Assembly: GCF_023715205.1 (NCBI RefSeq)
Contig: NZ_JAMBNR010000001.1
Coordinates: 62,001-126,000, forward strand
Origin: Mesobacillus maritimus
GTDB taxonomy: Bacteria; Bacillota; Bacilli; Bacillales; Cytobacillaceae
Length of the DNA stretch: 64,000 nucleotides
Reading direction: 5' to 3'
This document shows positions 27,137 through 36,028 of this stretch, piece by piece. Both the position numbers and the translations under genes were made by a program. Within the stretch, counting starts at the first letter, position 1. Every line of letters begins with the position of its first letter. The notes beneath the pieces are model-generated. The model did not search any database. It was not told the origin of the DNA and was given only the letters and a program-made list of their open reading frames with translations.

Positions 27137-28174
27137 TCATGTAAAACCTGTAGCAGCTTGGATTGGTAGTGTAACGGCTTTTGATTGTTTGTAACTAAAC
27201 CAACCTGGCATGCAAGCGGAAAACCTTCCTGCTTCTCCTCCTGCTACCGTTAGTAATATGTGGTCTGGAGAGGGAATTGCGTGTTTCACAATGTTTTCAT
27301 CATTTGAAGTAATGGGGTCTTCAAGTATCCCGCCAAGTTTCATTTCCTTAACTGTTTTAACAGCATGTTTATACAAAAATTCTTGTACATCTTCCTTTGC
27401 CCAACCTTCGCTCTGTAAGTGGTGATAATGCTCCGGGCATAGAGTGACAGCCATTTCTGTTTCACTCGCAATATTAAAACTTCCAAGCGGGGACATTCTT
27501 TCAGCTAAAGTTTTTAAAATATTTTCTCCTTTAAGAGCACTATGATTTTGAATTTGATTTGGTCCTTCACAAGCAAAGACCGTTACGGTACTGTCTAATT
27601 TTTGATAACCTCTTTGGACATGTAACTGTGTCCACTCTGTCTCTTTTTCAGCAAAACAAAAACTATATTTTGCAGGTGTGCCAAGTGTTGAACGATCAAA
27701 TTCCGGTGAACCACCAGAATTGATTAAGAGAAGTCGAATGGCCCGTCCAATCGTCGCATTAGCTCGATTTCCAGGTCCAAAAGCATTCGCCCCATGATTC
27801 ATGCCAATCTGTTGGGTAATAGGCCCATTAACAATAATCATAATTGCAGCCCCGTGTGTACTTGCACTTGGACCGTGTAAACCAAAGTCGGGCTCAGATA
27901 TTGCCTGAGCAGCAGCCATTACAACAGGGAAATAACCAGGCAAACATCCGGCCATTACAGCATTGATGGCAACAAGTTCTGCGGTGAAAACCCTGCCACG
28001 TTCTGGGATAGACCCGATAATTGTTTCTGGATCCATGTTAACACTCGCAAGCATTTCATAAATTTTTTCTTTAGTCGGAGGAACTACTGGCAAACCATCA
28101 GTCCAGCCTTTTTGAAAATAATATTCAATAGCATCTAGAGCATCTTCCCTGACAACCTTTTCAGATCGAAGCAT
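27137..28174 (-). CDS. conserved protein, partner of the UGSC gene, function unassigned
   Basis: 345 aa from an ATG with GGAGGTG 5 bases upstream. It has strong conserved patches: WTDGLPVVPPTKEK near the N-terminus, AINAVMAGCLPGYFPVV, GPSASTHGAAIMIIVNGP, and FGPGNRANATIGRAIRLLL. I recall this family next to UGSC or CGSC proteins in many genomes, but know no assigned reaction. The two genes are same-strand, so an operon is likely. The conserved Cys of AVMAGCLPG could interact with the partner. Confidence 0.7.
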   Translation of the reverse strand: MLRSEKVVREDALDAIEYYFQKGWTDGLPVVPPTKEKIYEMLASVNMDPETIIGSIPERGRVFTAELVAINAVMAGCLPGYFPVVMAAAQAISEPDFGLHGPSASTHGAAIMIIVNGPITQQIGMNHGANAFGPGNRANATIGRAIRLLLINSGGSPEFDRSTLGTPAKYSFCFAEKETEWTQLHVQRGYQKLDSTVTVFACEGPNQIQNHSALKGENILKTLAERMSPLGSFNIASETEMAVTLCPEHYHHLQSEGWAKEDVQEFLYKHAVKTVKEMKLGGILEDPITSNDENIVKHAIPSPDHILLTVAGGEAGRFSACMPGWFSYKQSKAVTLPIQAATGFT

Positions 28175-28544
28175 AAATTCACCTCCATTAATTAATAAAC
28201 TATTCATGTATATTCGTTTTCTATCTATTAAATCCTTTGATTACTCAGAAAATTGATGGAAAGTGTTCATCATCATTTCCAAATCTACTCCAGTAGCAAG
28301 GGGTATTAATTGTTGTTTAAATCCTAAAGCGGATATTAGTAGCGATTGGTATGTTTAAAATTAGTTTGCAAGCTCTTTTCTCATAAAAGGTATCTATTTA
28401 CTTGAATAACCTAAAATAATCTGAGTCCTTTTTGTTGAGAAAAAAGTCTATTTATTTGAGGTTATCTTGCCACCATTTAGTAATCCAAAATAGGAAAGCT
28501 TCTGTAATTCTTTTTACATTACTTCCAGGAGAAGCAAAGTTGTA

Positions 28545-28570
28545 GTTTAATCATCAATCGATGATTAAAC
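28545..28570. promoter_or_regulatory. 26-bp palindrome in a gene-free stretch
   Basis: GTTTAATCATC and GATGATTAAAC are perfect 11-base inverted arms around AATC. It lies in the roughly 530-bp gap 28175-28702. On the minus strand at 28235-28340 a short open end reads GFKQQLIPLATGVDLEMM, possibly the last 30 codons of a lost gene. Otherwise I see no gene in that stretch. Confidence 0.4.
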
Positions 28571-28702
28571 AGTGGTATTGAGAGCAAAATATTACATGTT
28601 GTCCAACGTGAAAGTTTTTAATAGTGGAATAGCGGCTTATAAAGAAGATAAAGGGAAGGGAAACGGATAATTAGCATTTTTTATTGGAAGGGATGTTTTT
28701 CA

Positions 28703-28987
28703 CTATCTGTAAAGGGATCGAAGCTTTAAATATGTATGAATGAAATGGTGTGGCTTAATTTTAGTATGATATGAAAACACACCTTTACTTGTATGTAAAT
28801 ATAAAAAGCCACTATCATTTGAAAGAGATCGATACGACATATCAAAAACATCTTTGAGTAAGAATTTATCTGTGTCACTAATTACACAGTCGTGATAGAG
28901 ATAAAGATACTTTTTTATTTCGGTAATTTGTTGTTCGTTTTCTTTTATTTTCCGGGTTATTATAATGTATGGGTGTGAAGTGACCAT
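28703..28987 (-). CDS. small conserved-looking protein, unknown
   Basis: 94 aa. The ATG follows AAAGG with 10-base spacing. The protein is rich in Tyr and His, with YLYLYHDCVISDTDKF and a C-terminal HHFIHTYLKLRSLYR, and no membrane segment. I recognise no domain. It is monocistronic with no clear terminator. Composition is similar to its neighbours. Confidence 0.5.
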   Translation of the reverse strand: MVTSHPYIIITRKIKENEQQITEIKKYLYLYHDCVISDTDKFLLKDVFDMSYRSLSNDSGFLYLHTSKGVFSYHTKIKPHHFIHTYLKLRSLYR

Positions 28988-29140
28988 ATGACACCAGCCT
29001 TTCTCAATAGTTGATTCTTAAATTATCCTAAATTTTCTATTTACGCAAAGGATATGCTTCTTATCAGTATTTCCCATCTATATTTTCTTGAAAAAATTAA
29101 AAAATAAGAAGGATAACTGATAAAGGAGGTAAGACAAATT

Positions 29141-30271
29141 GTGTTAAAAAAGAAAATAGGCATTTTCACTGTTGGTGTATTAACGGTTGGATTGGTAGCA
29201 TGTGGTGCAGGAAATGATACTGCAAATGATGGTAATAACCGGATGGGGACCTCTAGTACAAGTAATCAAGTAGGTACGTACGGGAATCAAACTGATACCC
29301 GTGAAAGAGGAGAAGACAAAAACGGGGTCGATAATGTAGGTCCATTGGTAGAAGATTACAAAAAGGAACCAGGTGATTTGAACTTTACAGGTACAAATCG
29401 AAACCGGGTTAATATACAAAACAATAACCGTGGCAATGGAATCGACAACGATCAAAAAAATGACCATCGCAAAGTAAATATAAATAGCAAAAGCAATAAG
29501 AACGACAATGATGATAATTTGTCAAGTTATCGAACCAATCAATCAAGTAATGAATATCCTCATACTAGAGCAATTCTCATAAGAGAAGCACAGTATAAAT
29601 ATCTCCCTATGGATGGGGAAGATGCACGTAAAAATGCTGAAGAACTGAAAAGAAGACTTGAACAAAGGTTTGCTCAAGGAAATCAGGGTCAGGAACAGGA
29701 TCAGGGTCAAGAGCAAAATCAAAACCAACAACCTGAACAAGCAACACCTCAACAAAACGAGCAGCAGGCTACTCCTAAACAGGAACAACCACCGGCTACG
29801 CCTAATCAGCAACCTACAAACCAAGATGGAGCAGGGCAACAGGAAGCACAACAGCCTGAACAAGGGAATCAAAAACAAGAAGCACCCGCTGGAATTGGTG
29901 AAATTGCACAGCGAGTGATAGACTTGACGAACGAACAGCGAAAACAAAATGGTTTACCGGCTCTTCAAGCAGATCCGAAATTAAGTGGAGTAGCTCAAAA
30001 GAAATCCGAAGATATGCGTCAGAATAATTACTTTTCACATACAAGCCCAACCTATGGGTCGCCATTTGATATGATGCGCGACTTTGGGGTTTCCTACAAA
30101 ACGGCAGGGGAAAACATTGCCCAGGGGCAACCAACACCTGAAGCAGTTGTTCAAGCTTGGATGGATAGTCCGGGACACCGTGAAAATATTTTGAAACGTG
30201 AATTTACCCACATTGGGGTAGGTTACGATGCGTCAGGACATCATTGGACACAAATGTTTATCGGAAAATAA
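29141..30271 (+). CDS. CAP-domain lipoprotein (YkwD-like)
   Basis: 376 aa from GTG after AAAGGAGG. Residues 1-20 are a lipoprotein signal with lipobox LVAC. A long low-complexity linker, Asn/Asp-rich then Gln/Pro-rich (about residues 180-245), leads to a CAP/SCP domain (about 250-376) with HTSPTYGSPFDMM, GENIAQGQ and WMDSPGHRENIL. In bacilli such proteins (YkwD, SafA partners) are exported and often linked to the spore or cell wall. It is likely anchored to the outer face of the membrane. Confidence 0.88.
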   Translation: MLKKKIGIFTVGVLTVGLVACGAGNDTANDGNNRMGTSSTSNQVGTYGNQTDTRERGEDKNGVDNVGPLVEDYKKEPGDLNFTGTNRNRVNIQNNNRGNGIDNDQKNDHRKVNINSKSNKNDNDDNLSSYRTNQSSNEYPHTRAILIREAQYKYLPMDGEDARKNAEELKRRLEQRFAQGNQGQEQDQGQEQNQNQQPEQATPQQNEQQATPKQEQPPATPNQQPTNQDGAGQQEAQQPEQGNQKQEAPAGIGEIAQRVIDLTNEQRKQNGLPALQADPKLSGVAQKKSEDMRQNNYFSHTSPTYGSPFDMMRDFGVSYKTAGENIAQGQPTPEAVVQAWMDSPGHRENILKREFTHIGVGYDASGHHWTQMFIGK

Positions 30272-30312
30272 TCTCATCAACCAATGATGGTTGCTAAAAA
30301 GAACCTTAGTTA

Positions 30313-30343
30313 AAAGCCGCACTCTATAACGAATGCGGCTTTT
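30313..30343 (+). terminator. bidirectional terminator after the CAP gene
   Basis: AAAGCCGCA and TGCGGCTTT form a strong stem between two convergent genes. Confidence 0.85.
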
Positions 30344-30350
30344 ATGCTTT

Positions 30351-30545
30351 TTAAAATCTCAAAGAGAACCAACTTAACAAAGGGTGCTTATTTTTATCGA
30401 TGATTTTAACATCTTTCATGGATAGACGATGTTCATGTTCAGCTATCCACTTTTTTACTTCAGCTTTATCCTTGCAATGGGTATAGTAGGTTTCTCCACC
30501 TTTTCCTAGAGCGTTGATAACATACCTACAAGAAGTCTTTCCCAT
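30351..30545 (-). CDS. small conserved bacilli protein, unknown
   Basis: 64 aa from an ATG with AAAGGTGG 5 bases upstream. The sequence KTSCRYVINALGKGGETYY followed by a lysine-rich half suggests a small cytoplasmic protein. No domain recognised. A terminator lies just after its stop codon. Confidence 0.6.
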   Translation of the reverse strand: MGKTSCRYVINALGKGGETYYTHCKDKAEVKKWIAEHEHRLSMKDVKIIDKNKHPLLSWFSLRF

Positions 30546-30650
30546 AATGCCCACCTTTATAATGATATATTCAATAAATCTTCAATCATTATAACAAGGA
30601 TTTTAGAGAATACTAGTGGTTTTTTTTGTCGAAAAAAATTTTATTTGATT

Positions 30651-31568
30651 CTACGCTATATTTTGAGGGTGCTTCCCGGTTAATAAGTCAGCAGCTTTTG
30701 CATTTGCAATGACCTGTTCAGGGTTTTTACAACCCGGAATGACAGTTGTTACTGCTGGATGGTTAAGGCACCATGCCAATGCCCAAGTGGCCATTGAGAC
30801 GCCAGAAGGGACTTCTGTCTGTGCGATTTTTTCTACTTCTTCTAATGTTTTTTGCAATGTTTCTTTCTCATTTCTTGCTCGAACGTCACCTTTGTCGAAA
30901 GTTGTGCCCGGTTTGTACTTTCCACTTAAGAAACCACTTGCCAATGGAACTCTAGCTAATATTCCTAAGTTTTGTTTTTGAGCTGACGGAAAGATTGCTT
31001 CCTCAGGTGCCCGGTCTAATCGGTTATAAACCACTTGTAATGCTCCAATATTGAACTCAGTTGCTCTTTTTGTTTGATAATCTTCAACATTGGTTTTTAA
31101 AGAAACCCCAAGATGCCGAATTTTCCCTGACTGTACTTGCTTATCAAGCATGGTCCATAAATCGTCATTATTGAACTCTTCGTCCGTACAAGAATGAGCT
31201 TGATAAAGGTCTATGTAATCTGTTTGTAAAGCTTTTAATGACGAATCTAATTGGCGAAGAACCTCTTGGGGGTCCCAATGTCTACTTCGATCTAAGTGTC
31301 CATGAAATTGATGGCCAAATTTTGTAGCAATGACCCAATCTTCTCGTCTTCTTTCTTGAAGATAATCTCCTATAAAACGTTCAGAAAGATGATCACCATA
31401 ACATTCGGCCGTATCAATAAAGTTAATCCCCGTTTCATGCGCTTTGTCTAATATTTCATTCACTTCGTGTTGTTTAAAGTCTTTTCCCCATTCACCACCA
31501 TATTGCCAAGTACCAATTCCAACGACAGAAACTCTTAGATTTGTTTTACCTAATTTACGATATTTCAT
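30651..31568 (-). CDS. aldo/keto reductase
   Basis: 305 aa from an ATG with GAGGTG 7 bases upstream. An NADPH-dependent TIM-barrel reductase: GINFIDTAECYGDHLSERF carries the catalytic Asp and Tyr, VIATKFG the Lys, YQAHS the His. C-terminal VIPGCKNPEQVIANAKAAD fits the cofactor clamp. Relatives act on aldehydes and ketones in detoxification; the physiological substrate is unknown. Monocistronic. Confidence 0.9.
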   Translation of the reverse strand: MKYRKLGKTNLRVSVVGIGTWQYGGEWGKDFKQHEVNEILDKAHETGINFIDTAECYGDHLSERFIGDYLQERRREDWVIATKFGHQFHGHLDRSRHWDPQEVLRQLDSSLKALQTDYIDLYQAHSCTDEEFNNDDLWTMLDKQVQSGKIRHLGVSLKTNVEDYQTKRATEFNIGALQVVYNRLDRAPEEAIFPSAQKQNLGILARVPLASGFLSGKYKPGTTFDKGDVRARNEKETLQKTLEEVEKIAQTEVPSGVSMATWALAWCLNHPAVTTVIPGCKNPEQVIANAKAADLLTGKHPQNIA

Positions 31569-31625
31569 TACAATCACCTCAATGTATTTTAGCATGAAGG
31601 AAAGGAAAGAGAAAAATATAGAAAA

Positions 31626-31662
31626 AGAGCGCCCAATTCTTATTAATTGAATTGAGCGCTCT
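31626..31662 (-). terminator. terminator after the antiporter gene
   Basis: AGAGCGC and GCGCTCT with inner CAATT/AATTG pairing form a long stem. On the minus strand it is followed by TTTTTC. It sits 4 bases after the antiporter stop codon. Confidence 0.85.
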
Positions 31663-31665
31663 CTA

Positions 31666-33150
31666 TTAACCAGCTTGCTCCGAACTGCTATCTTTTTTCT
31701 TCTCTAAAAGTTGCTTAATTTGTTTTTTATGTTTTCTTGGAGCCAGAATATACAAGAAGTCTCCGCCCATTAGTACGGTATTTCCTGTTGGAGGAATCAG
31801 CTTATCTTCTCTAATAATAGCATTTACAAGGGACCCTGACGGGAATGGAATATCTAGTAAGGTCATGCCAACAATCTCTGCATCATGTTCCATTCGGTAT
31901 TCAAGCATTTCCGCATCCGCTTTTCCAAGAGAAATCAATTCAAGAGAATGGGTAGGCTCTGAAACTTTGGGTCCCACTAAATCCAACCTTTCGGCTAGTT
32001 GTGTAATGGTTGACCCTTGTACTAAACAGGAAGCTAAAACAACGAAAAATACAACATTAAAAATTTGATAACTGCCATCAATATTAGCTAATAATGGAAA
32101 AGTAGCTAATACAATTGGAACAGCTCCCTTTAGTCCAGCCCATGATAGAAAAATTTTCTCTTTATGTGAGTACTTCATATTAATTGTTGATAAATAAACA
32201 GCGATAGGTCTTGCAACAAGAATAAGAATGGCCGATATTAAAATACCGTTAAGAAGATTTTCACCAGTGAATAATTCATTTGGGAAAACAAGGAGGCCTA
32301 AAATAACAAACATGGTTATTTGCATCATCCAAGCTAGTCCTTCAGAAAAACGGAATATAGAGTGTCGATAGGCTATATCAGTGTTTCCAATCATTATTGC
32401 TGCAATATAAACTGCTAATAAACCACTACCTTGGAAGAAGGCTGTAGCACCATAGGTAAGCAGTGCGAAAGCTGTAGCAAAGACCGGATATAGTCCTCCG
32501 GAGTCGAGATTGACTCGATTTAACCCCCATATAGCAAGTTTCCCAAAAGCAAGCCCAAAGAAAATTCCGACAATCATTTGAACGAAAAAAGAACCGATCA
32601 ATGAAAAAACACTAGAATCGGATATCGTAATCATCTCAATCATTGCAACTGTTAAAAAAACTGCCATAGGATCGTTTGACCCAGATTCAGCTTCCAACGT
32701 TGAACTGAGCCTAGATTTAATATTCTGTCCTTTTAATACTGCGAAAACTGCAGCAGCATCAGTGGAACCAATAATAGCCCCGAAAAGGATTGCCTCAAGC
32801 CAACCAAATTCAAGAATGAACTTAGCGGCAACAGCTACAATGCCTGAGGTGATTAATACCCCAAAGGTTGCAAGGGATAAGGAAGGGATGATAACGGGTC
32901 GTAAGGAAGACCAGTTAGTTTGGATACCACCTTCAAATAAGATAATTACAAGTGCTAATACACCAATCATTTGAGCGACTTTGGCATTATCGAAGTAAAT
33001 AAAACTGCCCATCAGCATACCAACAATCATGAAGAGAACGAGAGAGGGGACGCCAAGACGCGAAGAAAATTTCGTGGTCAAAACACCGACAATTAGTAGC
33101 AATCCCGCTAATAATACAATCGCATCGGTGGTAACAGCATTATCAATCAA
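31666..33150 (-). CDS. potassium/proton antiporter, CPA1 family with TrkA-C domain
   Basis: 494 aa from TTG with AGGAGG 8 bases upstream. About 12-13 membrane helices. The antiporter core shows LFEGGIQTNWSSLRP and the ion site IIGSTDAAAVFAVL with LEAESGSNDPMAVFLT. C-terminal residues about 400-475 form a TrkA-C (RCK-C) domain that probably senses a ligand. It resembles NhaP2/CvrA. Faces periplasm-free membrane and balances K+ or Na+ against H+. Confidence 0.9.
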   Translation of the reverse strand: MIDNAVTTDAIVLLAGLLLIVGVLTTKFSSRLGVPSLVLFMIVGMLMGSFIYFDNAKVAQMIGVLALVIILFEGGIQTNWSSLRPVIIPSLSLATFGVLITSGIVAVAAKFILEFGWLEAILFGAIIGSTDAAAVFAVLKGQNIKSRLSSTLEAESGSNDPMAVFLTVAMIEMITISDSSVFSLIGSFFVQMIVGIFFGLAFGKLAIWGLNRVNLDSGGLYPVFATAFALLTYGATAFFQGSGLLAVYIAAIMIGNTDIAYRHSIFRFSEGLAWMMQITMFVILGLLVFPNELFTGENLLNGILISAILILVARPIAVYLSTINMKYSHKEKIFLSWAGLKGAVPIVLATFPLLANIDGSYQIFNVVFFVVLASCLVQGSTITQLAERLDLVGPKVSEPTHSLELISLGKADAEMLEYRMEHDAEIVGMTLLDIPFPSGSLVNAIIREDKLIPPTGNTVLMGGDFLYILAPRKHKKQIKQLLEKKKDSSSEQAG

Positions 33151-33445
33151 TAGGTTAGCCTCCTTTGTTAAAAATTAAATAATGTAACTAAAATAATTAT
33201 ATCATCAATTTAAGTAACATATTAATGTTAGTTCAGATATTTATAATAATAAAAAAGAAAAAGATTATTTGTAACTCGATAATAATCTTCCTCAAAAGTA
33301 GAAAAATACTTAGGAAATGGACTTAAATCTAGAATATAAAAAATTGTTAGCCGCAGTCTAAGAAGTAATTGTACGAAACTGATTGAAGTGATTTTTTGAA
33401 GAGCGCGGATAAATTTAGAGATTGAAACTTCAAATCAAGAATATG

Positions 33446-33474
33446 TTGACTTCAAAAAAGTTTTTCAGTAAGAT
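33446..33474 (+). promoter_or_regulatory. sigma-A promoter of the tRNA array
   Basis: TTGACT, a 17-base spacer, then TAAGAT, about 75 bp before the first tRNA. In the 390-bp gap after the antiporter gene I see no protein gene. A short hairpin at 33500-33536 (CCTACC/GGTAGG) lies between promoter and array. Confidence 0.65.
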
Positions 33475-33548
33475 AATAAAAGTCGCTTATTAAAAAGGCC
33501 TACCAGCTAACAATATTTTTTGCTATGGTGGGTAGGATTGTCATTTTA

Positions 33549-33624
33549 GGAGGATTAGCTCAGCTGGGAGAGCATCTGCCTTACAAGCAGAGGGTCGGCG
33601 GTTCGAGCCCGTCATCCTCCACCA
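33549..33624 (+). tRNA. tRNA-Val(TAC)
   Basis: Acceptor GGAGGAT/ATCCTCC, anticodon loop CTTACAA in stem TCTGC/GCAGA, CCA encoded. First member of the array, as in trnB. Confidence 0.95.
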
Positions 33625-33659
33625 TGATTTATTGTTTTATTAAAATAATCTCAATAATT

Positions 33660-33732
<73 letters not shown>

Positions 33733-33742
33733 CTTATTTTAT

Positions 33743-33818
33743 GAGCCATTAGCTCAGTCGGTAGAGCATCTGACTTTTAATCAGAGGGTCGAAGGTTCGA
33801 GTCCTTCATGGCTCACCA
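33743..33818 (+). tRNA. tRNA-Lys(TTT)
   Basis: Acceptor GAGCCAT/ATGGCTC, anticodon loop CTTTTAA in stem TCTGA/TCAGA, CCA encoded. Confidence 0.95.
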
Positions 33819-33823
33819 AAGTT

Positions 33824-33870
33824 TTTTCACGATAGTGAAAATAACTTTCTACTTTTCACGATAGTGAAAA
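33824..33870 (+). repeat. two direct copies of a hairpin in the gap where tRNA-Leu is missing
   Basis: TTTTCAC-GATA-GTGAAAA occurs at 33824-33841 and 33853-33870, both followed by TAA. A related short stem TCGCT/AGCGA follows near 33886-33897. The 123-bp gap is where trnB order would place tRNA-Leu. Confidence 0.7.
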
Positions 33871-33941
33871 TAATCTTCCTTTAAATCGCTACAGCGAAAA
33901 AAAACTTAATTTATTGTATTAAAATTGAGTTTACCCTATGT

Positions 33942-34016
33942 GCGGAAGTAGTTCAGTGGTAGAATACAACCTTGCCAAGGTTGGGGTCGCGGGTTCGAAT
34001 CCCGTCTTCCGCTCCA
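33942..34016 (+). tRNA. tRNA-Gly(GCC)
   Basis: Acceptor GCGGAAG/CTTCCGC, anticodon loop TTGCCAA in stem CAACC/GGTTG, CCA encoded. Confidence 0.95.
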
Positions 34017-34037
34017 TCTTATAAAGAAACAATGTTT

Positions 34038-34114
<77 letters not shown>

Positions 34115-34121
34115 CTATATC

Positions 34122-34197
34122 GGGGCCTTAGCTCAGCTGGGAGAGCGCCTGCTTTGCACGCAGGAGGTCAGCGGTTCGATCCCGCTAGGCTCCACCA
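34122..34197 (+). tRNA. tRNA-Ala(TGC)
   Basis: Acceptor GGGGCCT/AGGCTCC, anticodon loop TTTGCAC in stem CCTGC/GCAGG, CCA encoded. Confidence 0.95.
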
Positions 34198-34224
34198 AAC
34201 TCAATAATTTAATGTTTATATCCC

Positions 34225-34301
34225 GGCGGTGTAGCTCAGCTGGCTAGAGCGTACGGTTCATACCCGTAAGGTCGGGGGTTCGATCCCCTCCGCCGCTACC
34301 A
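34225..34301 (+). tRNA. tRNA-Met(CAT), elongator
   Basis: Acceptor GGCGGTG with CGCCGCT, anticodon loop TTCATAC in stem TACGG/CCGTA, CCA encoded. Matches the elongator Met type by acceptor sequence. Confidence 0.93.
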
Positions 34302-34308
34302 ATTCAAT

Positions 34309-34401
34309 GGAGGAATACCCAAGTCTGGCTGAAGGGATCGGTCTTGAAAACCGACAGGCGGGTTAAACCGCGCGGGGGTTCGAATCCCTCTTCCTCCGCC
34401 A
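34309..34401 (+). tRNA. tRNA-Ser(TGA)
   Basis: 93 nt with a long variable arm (CAGGCGGG...CCGCGC), anticodon loop CTTGAAA in stem TCGGT/ACCGA, CCA encoded. Confidence 0.94.
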
Positions 34402-34507
34402 TTTTGTAAGTTCTTAGTTCTAAGTATTACTTGGTAGTACTAACGATGCTGCTTGGTTTGTACTTCCTGAGACCTGGGCTTGAATAATCTCGGTAAAATA
34501 ATATTGT

Positions 34508-34586
<79 letters not shown>

Positions 34587-34654
34587 AACTCAGAAAATCT
34601 GTTCAGGCAAGAGGGAAGGCAACGTACTGATTCCGTCATTCCTAGCTCCATTTT

Positions 34655-34728
34655 GCGGGTGTAGTTTACTGGTAAAACCTCAGCCTTCCAAGCTGATGTA
34701 GTGGGTTCGATTCCCATCACCCGCTCCA
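34655..34728 (+). tRNA. tRNA-Gly(TCC)
   Basis: Acceptor GCGGGTG/CACCCGC, anticodon loop CTTCCAA in stem TCAGC/GCTGA, CCA encoded. Confidence 0.93.
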
Positions 34729-34748
34729 TATATGATTCAATATCTACA

Positions 34749-34825
34749 TGGCCTATAGCACAGCTGGTTAGAACGCACGCTGGTTAAGCGTGAGGTCGGT
34801 GTTTCGAGTCCAATTATGCCCACCA
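34749..34825 (+). pseudogene. decayed tRNA-Ile(GAT)
   Basis: Most of the sequence follows a Bacillus tRNA-Ile(GAT), including GCTGGTTAGA and GCGTGAGGTCGG, but the loop CTGATAA is now TGGTTAA, U33 is lost, two acceptor pairs and two T-stem pairs are broken. It occupies the Ile slot expected between Gly and Asn. It cannot be a normal tRNA; the new triplet GTT would read as Asn. Confidence 0.8.
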
Positions 34826-34830
34826 TTATT

Positions 34831-34865
34831 TGCGCAGTTACTCATTGGTAGAGCTACGAATCATA
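34831..34865 (+). pseudogene. 5' fragment of a tRNA (Asn-like)
   Basis: GCGCAGTTACTCATTGGTAGAGC resembles the acceptor and D-arm of the tRNA-Asn that follows at 34900 (CCGCAGTAGCTCAGTGG), then similarity stops. No anticodon or T-arm is recognisable. Confidence 0.6.
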
Positions 34866-34899
34866 CTTCTTTACTTCTTATAGAAAACTTTATTAATGT

Positions 34900-34974
34900 T
34901 CCGCAGTAGCTCAGTGGTAGAGCATTCGGCTGTTAACCGAACGGTCGTAGGTTCGAATCCTACCTGCGGAGCCA
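34900..34974 (+). tRNA. tRNA-Asn(GTT)
   Basis: Acceptor TCCGCAG/CTGCGGA, anticodon loop CTGTTAA in stem TTCGG/CCGAA, CCA encoded. Last member of the array. Confidence 0.95.
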
Positions 34975-35010
34975 TATTTTTCAGTTATTTCATTTATACG
35001 ACATACATAA

Positions 35011-35040
35011 AAAAGACAACCGATATGGGTTGTCTTTTTT
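35011..35040 (+). terminator. terminator of the tRNA array
   Basis: AAAAGACAACC and GGTTGTCTTTT pair around GATATG and are followed by T-run. Confidence 0.93.
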
Positions 35041-35187
35041 TGTTCTTTTGGCTCTATAATTACTCTATAATTTTTACCCAAATTGGGAGTGTAAATTGAA
35101 TTTACATGTTTCCCTTAGAGACTATTCATTTTGTATAAGATTGGCAAAAATGGGCAATTTAAAAATTAAAAAGGAAGGTGGAAGATA

Positions 35188-35946
35188 ATGAATAAAAGAA
35201 TTATAATTTCAATCATCTTCATGCTTTCAATCTCGGTTCTTTCAGTTGCGGCAAAAGAACCCCAACAAACCCCAGAAATCATCTTCACTAAGAAGCTTGA
35301 TTTGACCGGAGATAAAATAGAGGATGTTGTGAAAATCGTGGGTACCCCTCTTAAAACCAAAAGTCCACTATTAAAAGAAATATTTTTGGCCGTCAAAACA
35401 TCTGAAGGCACTTCAATCAGATATCCACTAGATGCTGGGTATAACCCAACTGCAACATTTCATGATTTTGATCATGATGGTAAAAAAGATATTTTCATCA
35501 ACCTAGAAACCTCCGAAAAAGGGGGCGAGATCAAAAGTTATCTTTTTACTATTAAAAACGCACTTTTAGAAGAAGAAAATAGTCCGAACTCATTAACGGT
35601 TTTCAGCCATTTTGATGAAGACTACAAAGCCACAATTAAGATTGATGAAACAGGAAAATCCTATCATTTTGATTTATCTGATCGAAGACTGCGTTACAAT
35701 CGATTAGGATTATACCAAGATGGGAAATTAAACGAACCAATGGAGCTTAAAGTATATTCGTACGGTTCCTTAAAGCCTACTGAAACAACCTCCGGGAAAA
35801 CCATTCTAAAGGGGCTTCAAAGAATCAGTGGGGTATCTGAAAAGGATACTATTGGCTATATAGAATCGCAATGGGAACTAATTGATGGAGAATGGAAATT
35901 AATTCATACAAAGATTAAGGAGAAGAAAGAAGAGAAGAAGAAATAA
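35188..35946 (+). CDS. exported protein with an FG-GAP/VCBS-like calcium motif, unknown
   Basis: 252 aa. A signal peptide spans about residues 1-22 (cleavage near AAKE). Residues 86-100 contain FHDFDHDGKKDIFINLE, a DxDxDG calcium-binding loop as in FG-GAP and VCBS repeats; a looser DLTGDKIEDVVKI occurs earlier. The C-terminus is lysine/glutamate rich. Similar secreted Bacillus proteins are uncharacterised. GGAAGGTGGAAG precedes the ATG. Confidence 0.72.
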   Translation: MNKRIIISIIFMLSISVLSVAAKEPQQTPEIIFTKKLDLTGDKIEDVVKIVGTPLKTKSPLLKEIFLAVKTSEGTSIRYPLDAGYNPTATFHDFDHDGKKDIFINLETSEKGGEIKSYLFTIKNALLEEENSPNSLTVFSHFDEDYKATIKIDETGKSYHFDLSDRRLRYNRLGLYQDGKLNEPMELKVYSYGSLKPTETTSGKTILKGLQRISGVSEKDTIGYIESQWELIDGEWKLIHTKIKEKKEEKKK

Positions 35947-36028
35947 TAGGCATTTGTAACGTAATTCCATTTTGGTACATAGGTTATGGTAAGAAAAGGT
36001 ATTATTTCCTGAAAGGGGTTTTTCTTCC

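Noticed and set aside
29543-29947. Minus-strand frame of 134 codons opposite the CAP gene
   Set aside because: Leucine/cysteine-rich shadow of the Gln/Pro-rich repeat linker on the plus strand, with no RBS.
34749-34825. Functional tRNA-Asn(GTT) created from tRNA-Ile
   Set aside because: U33 is lost and acceptor and T-stem pairs are broken, so aminoacylation and ribosome use are unlikely.
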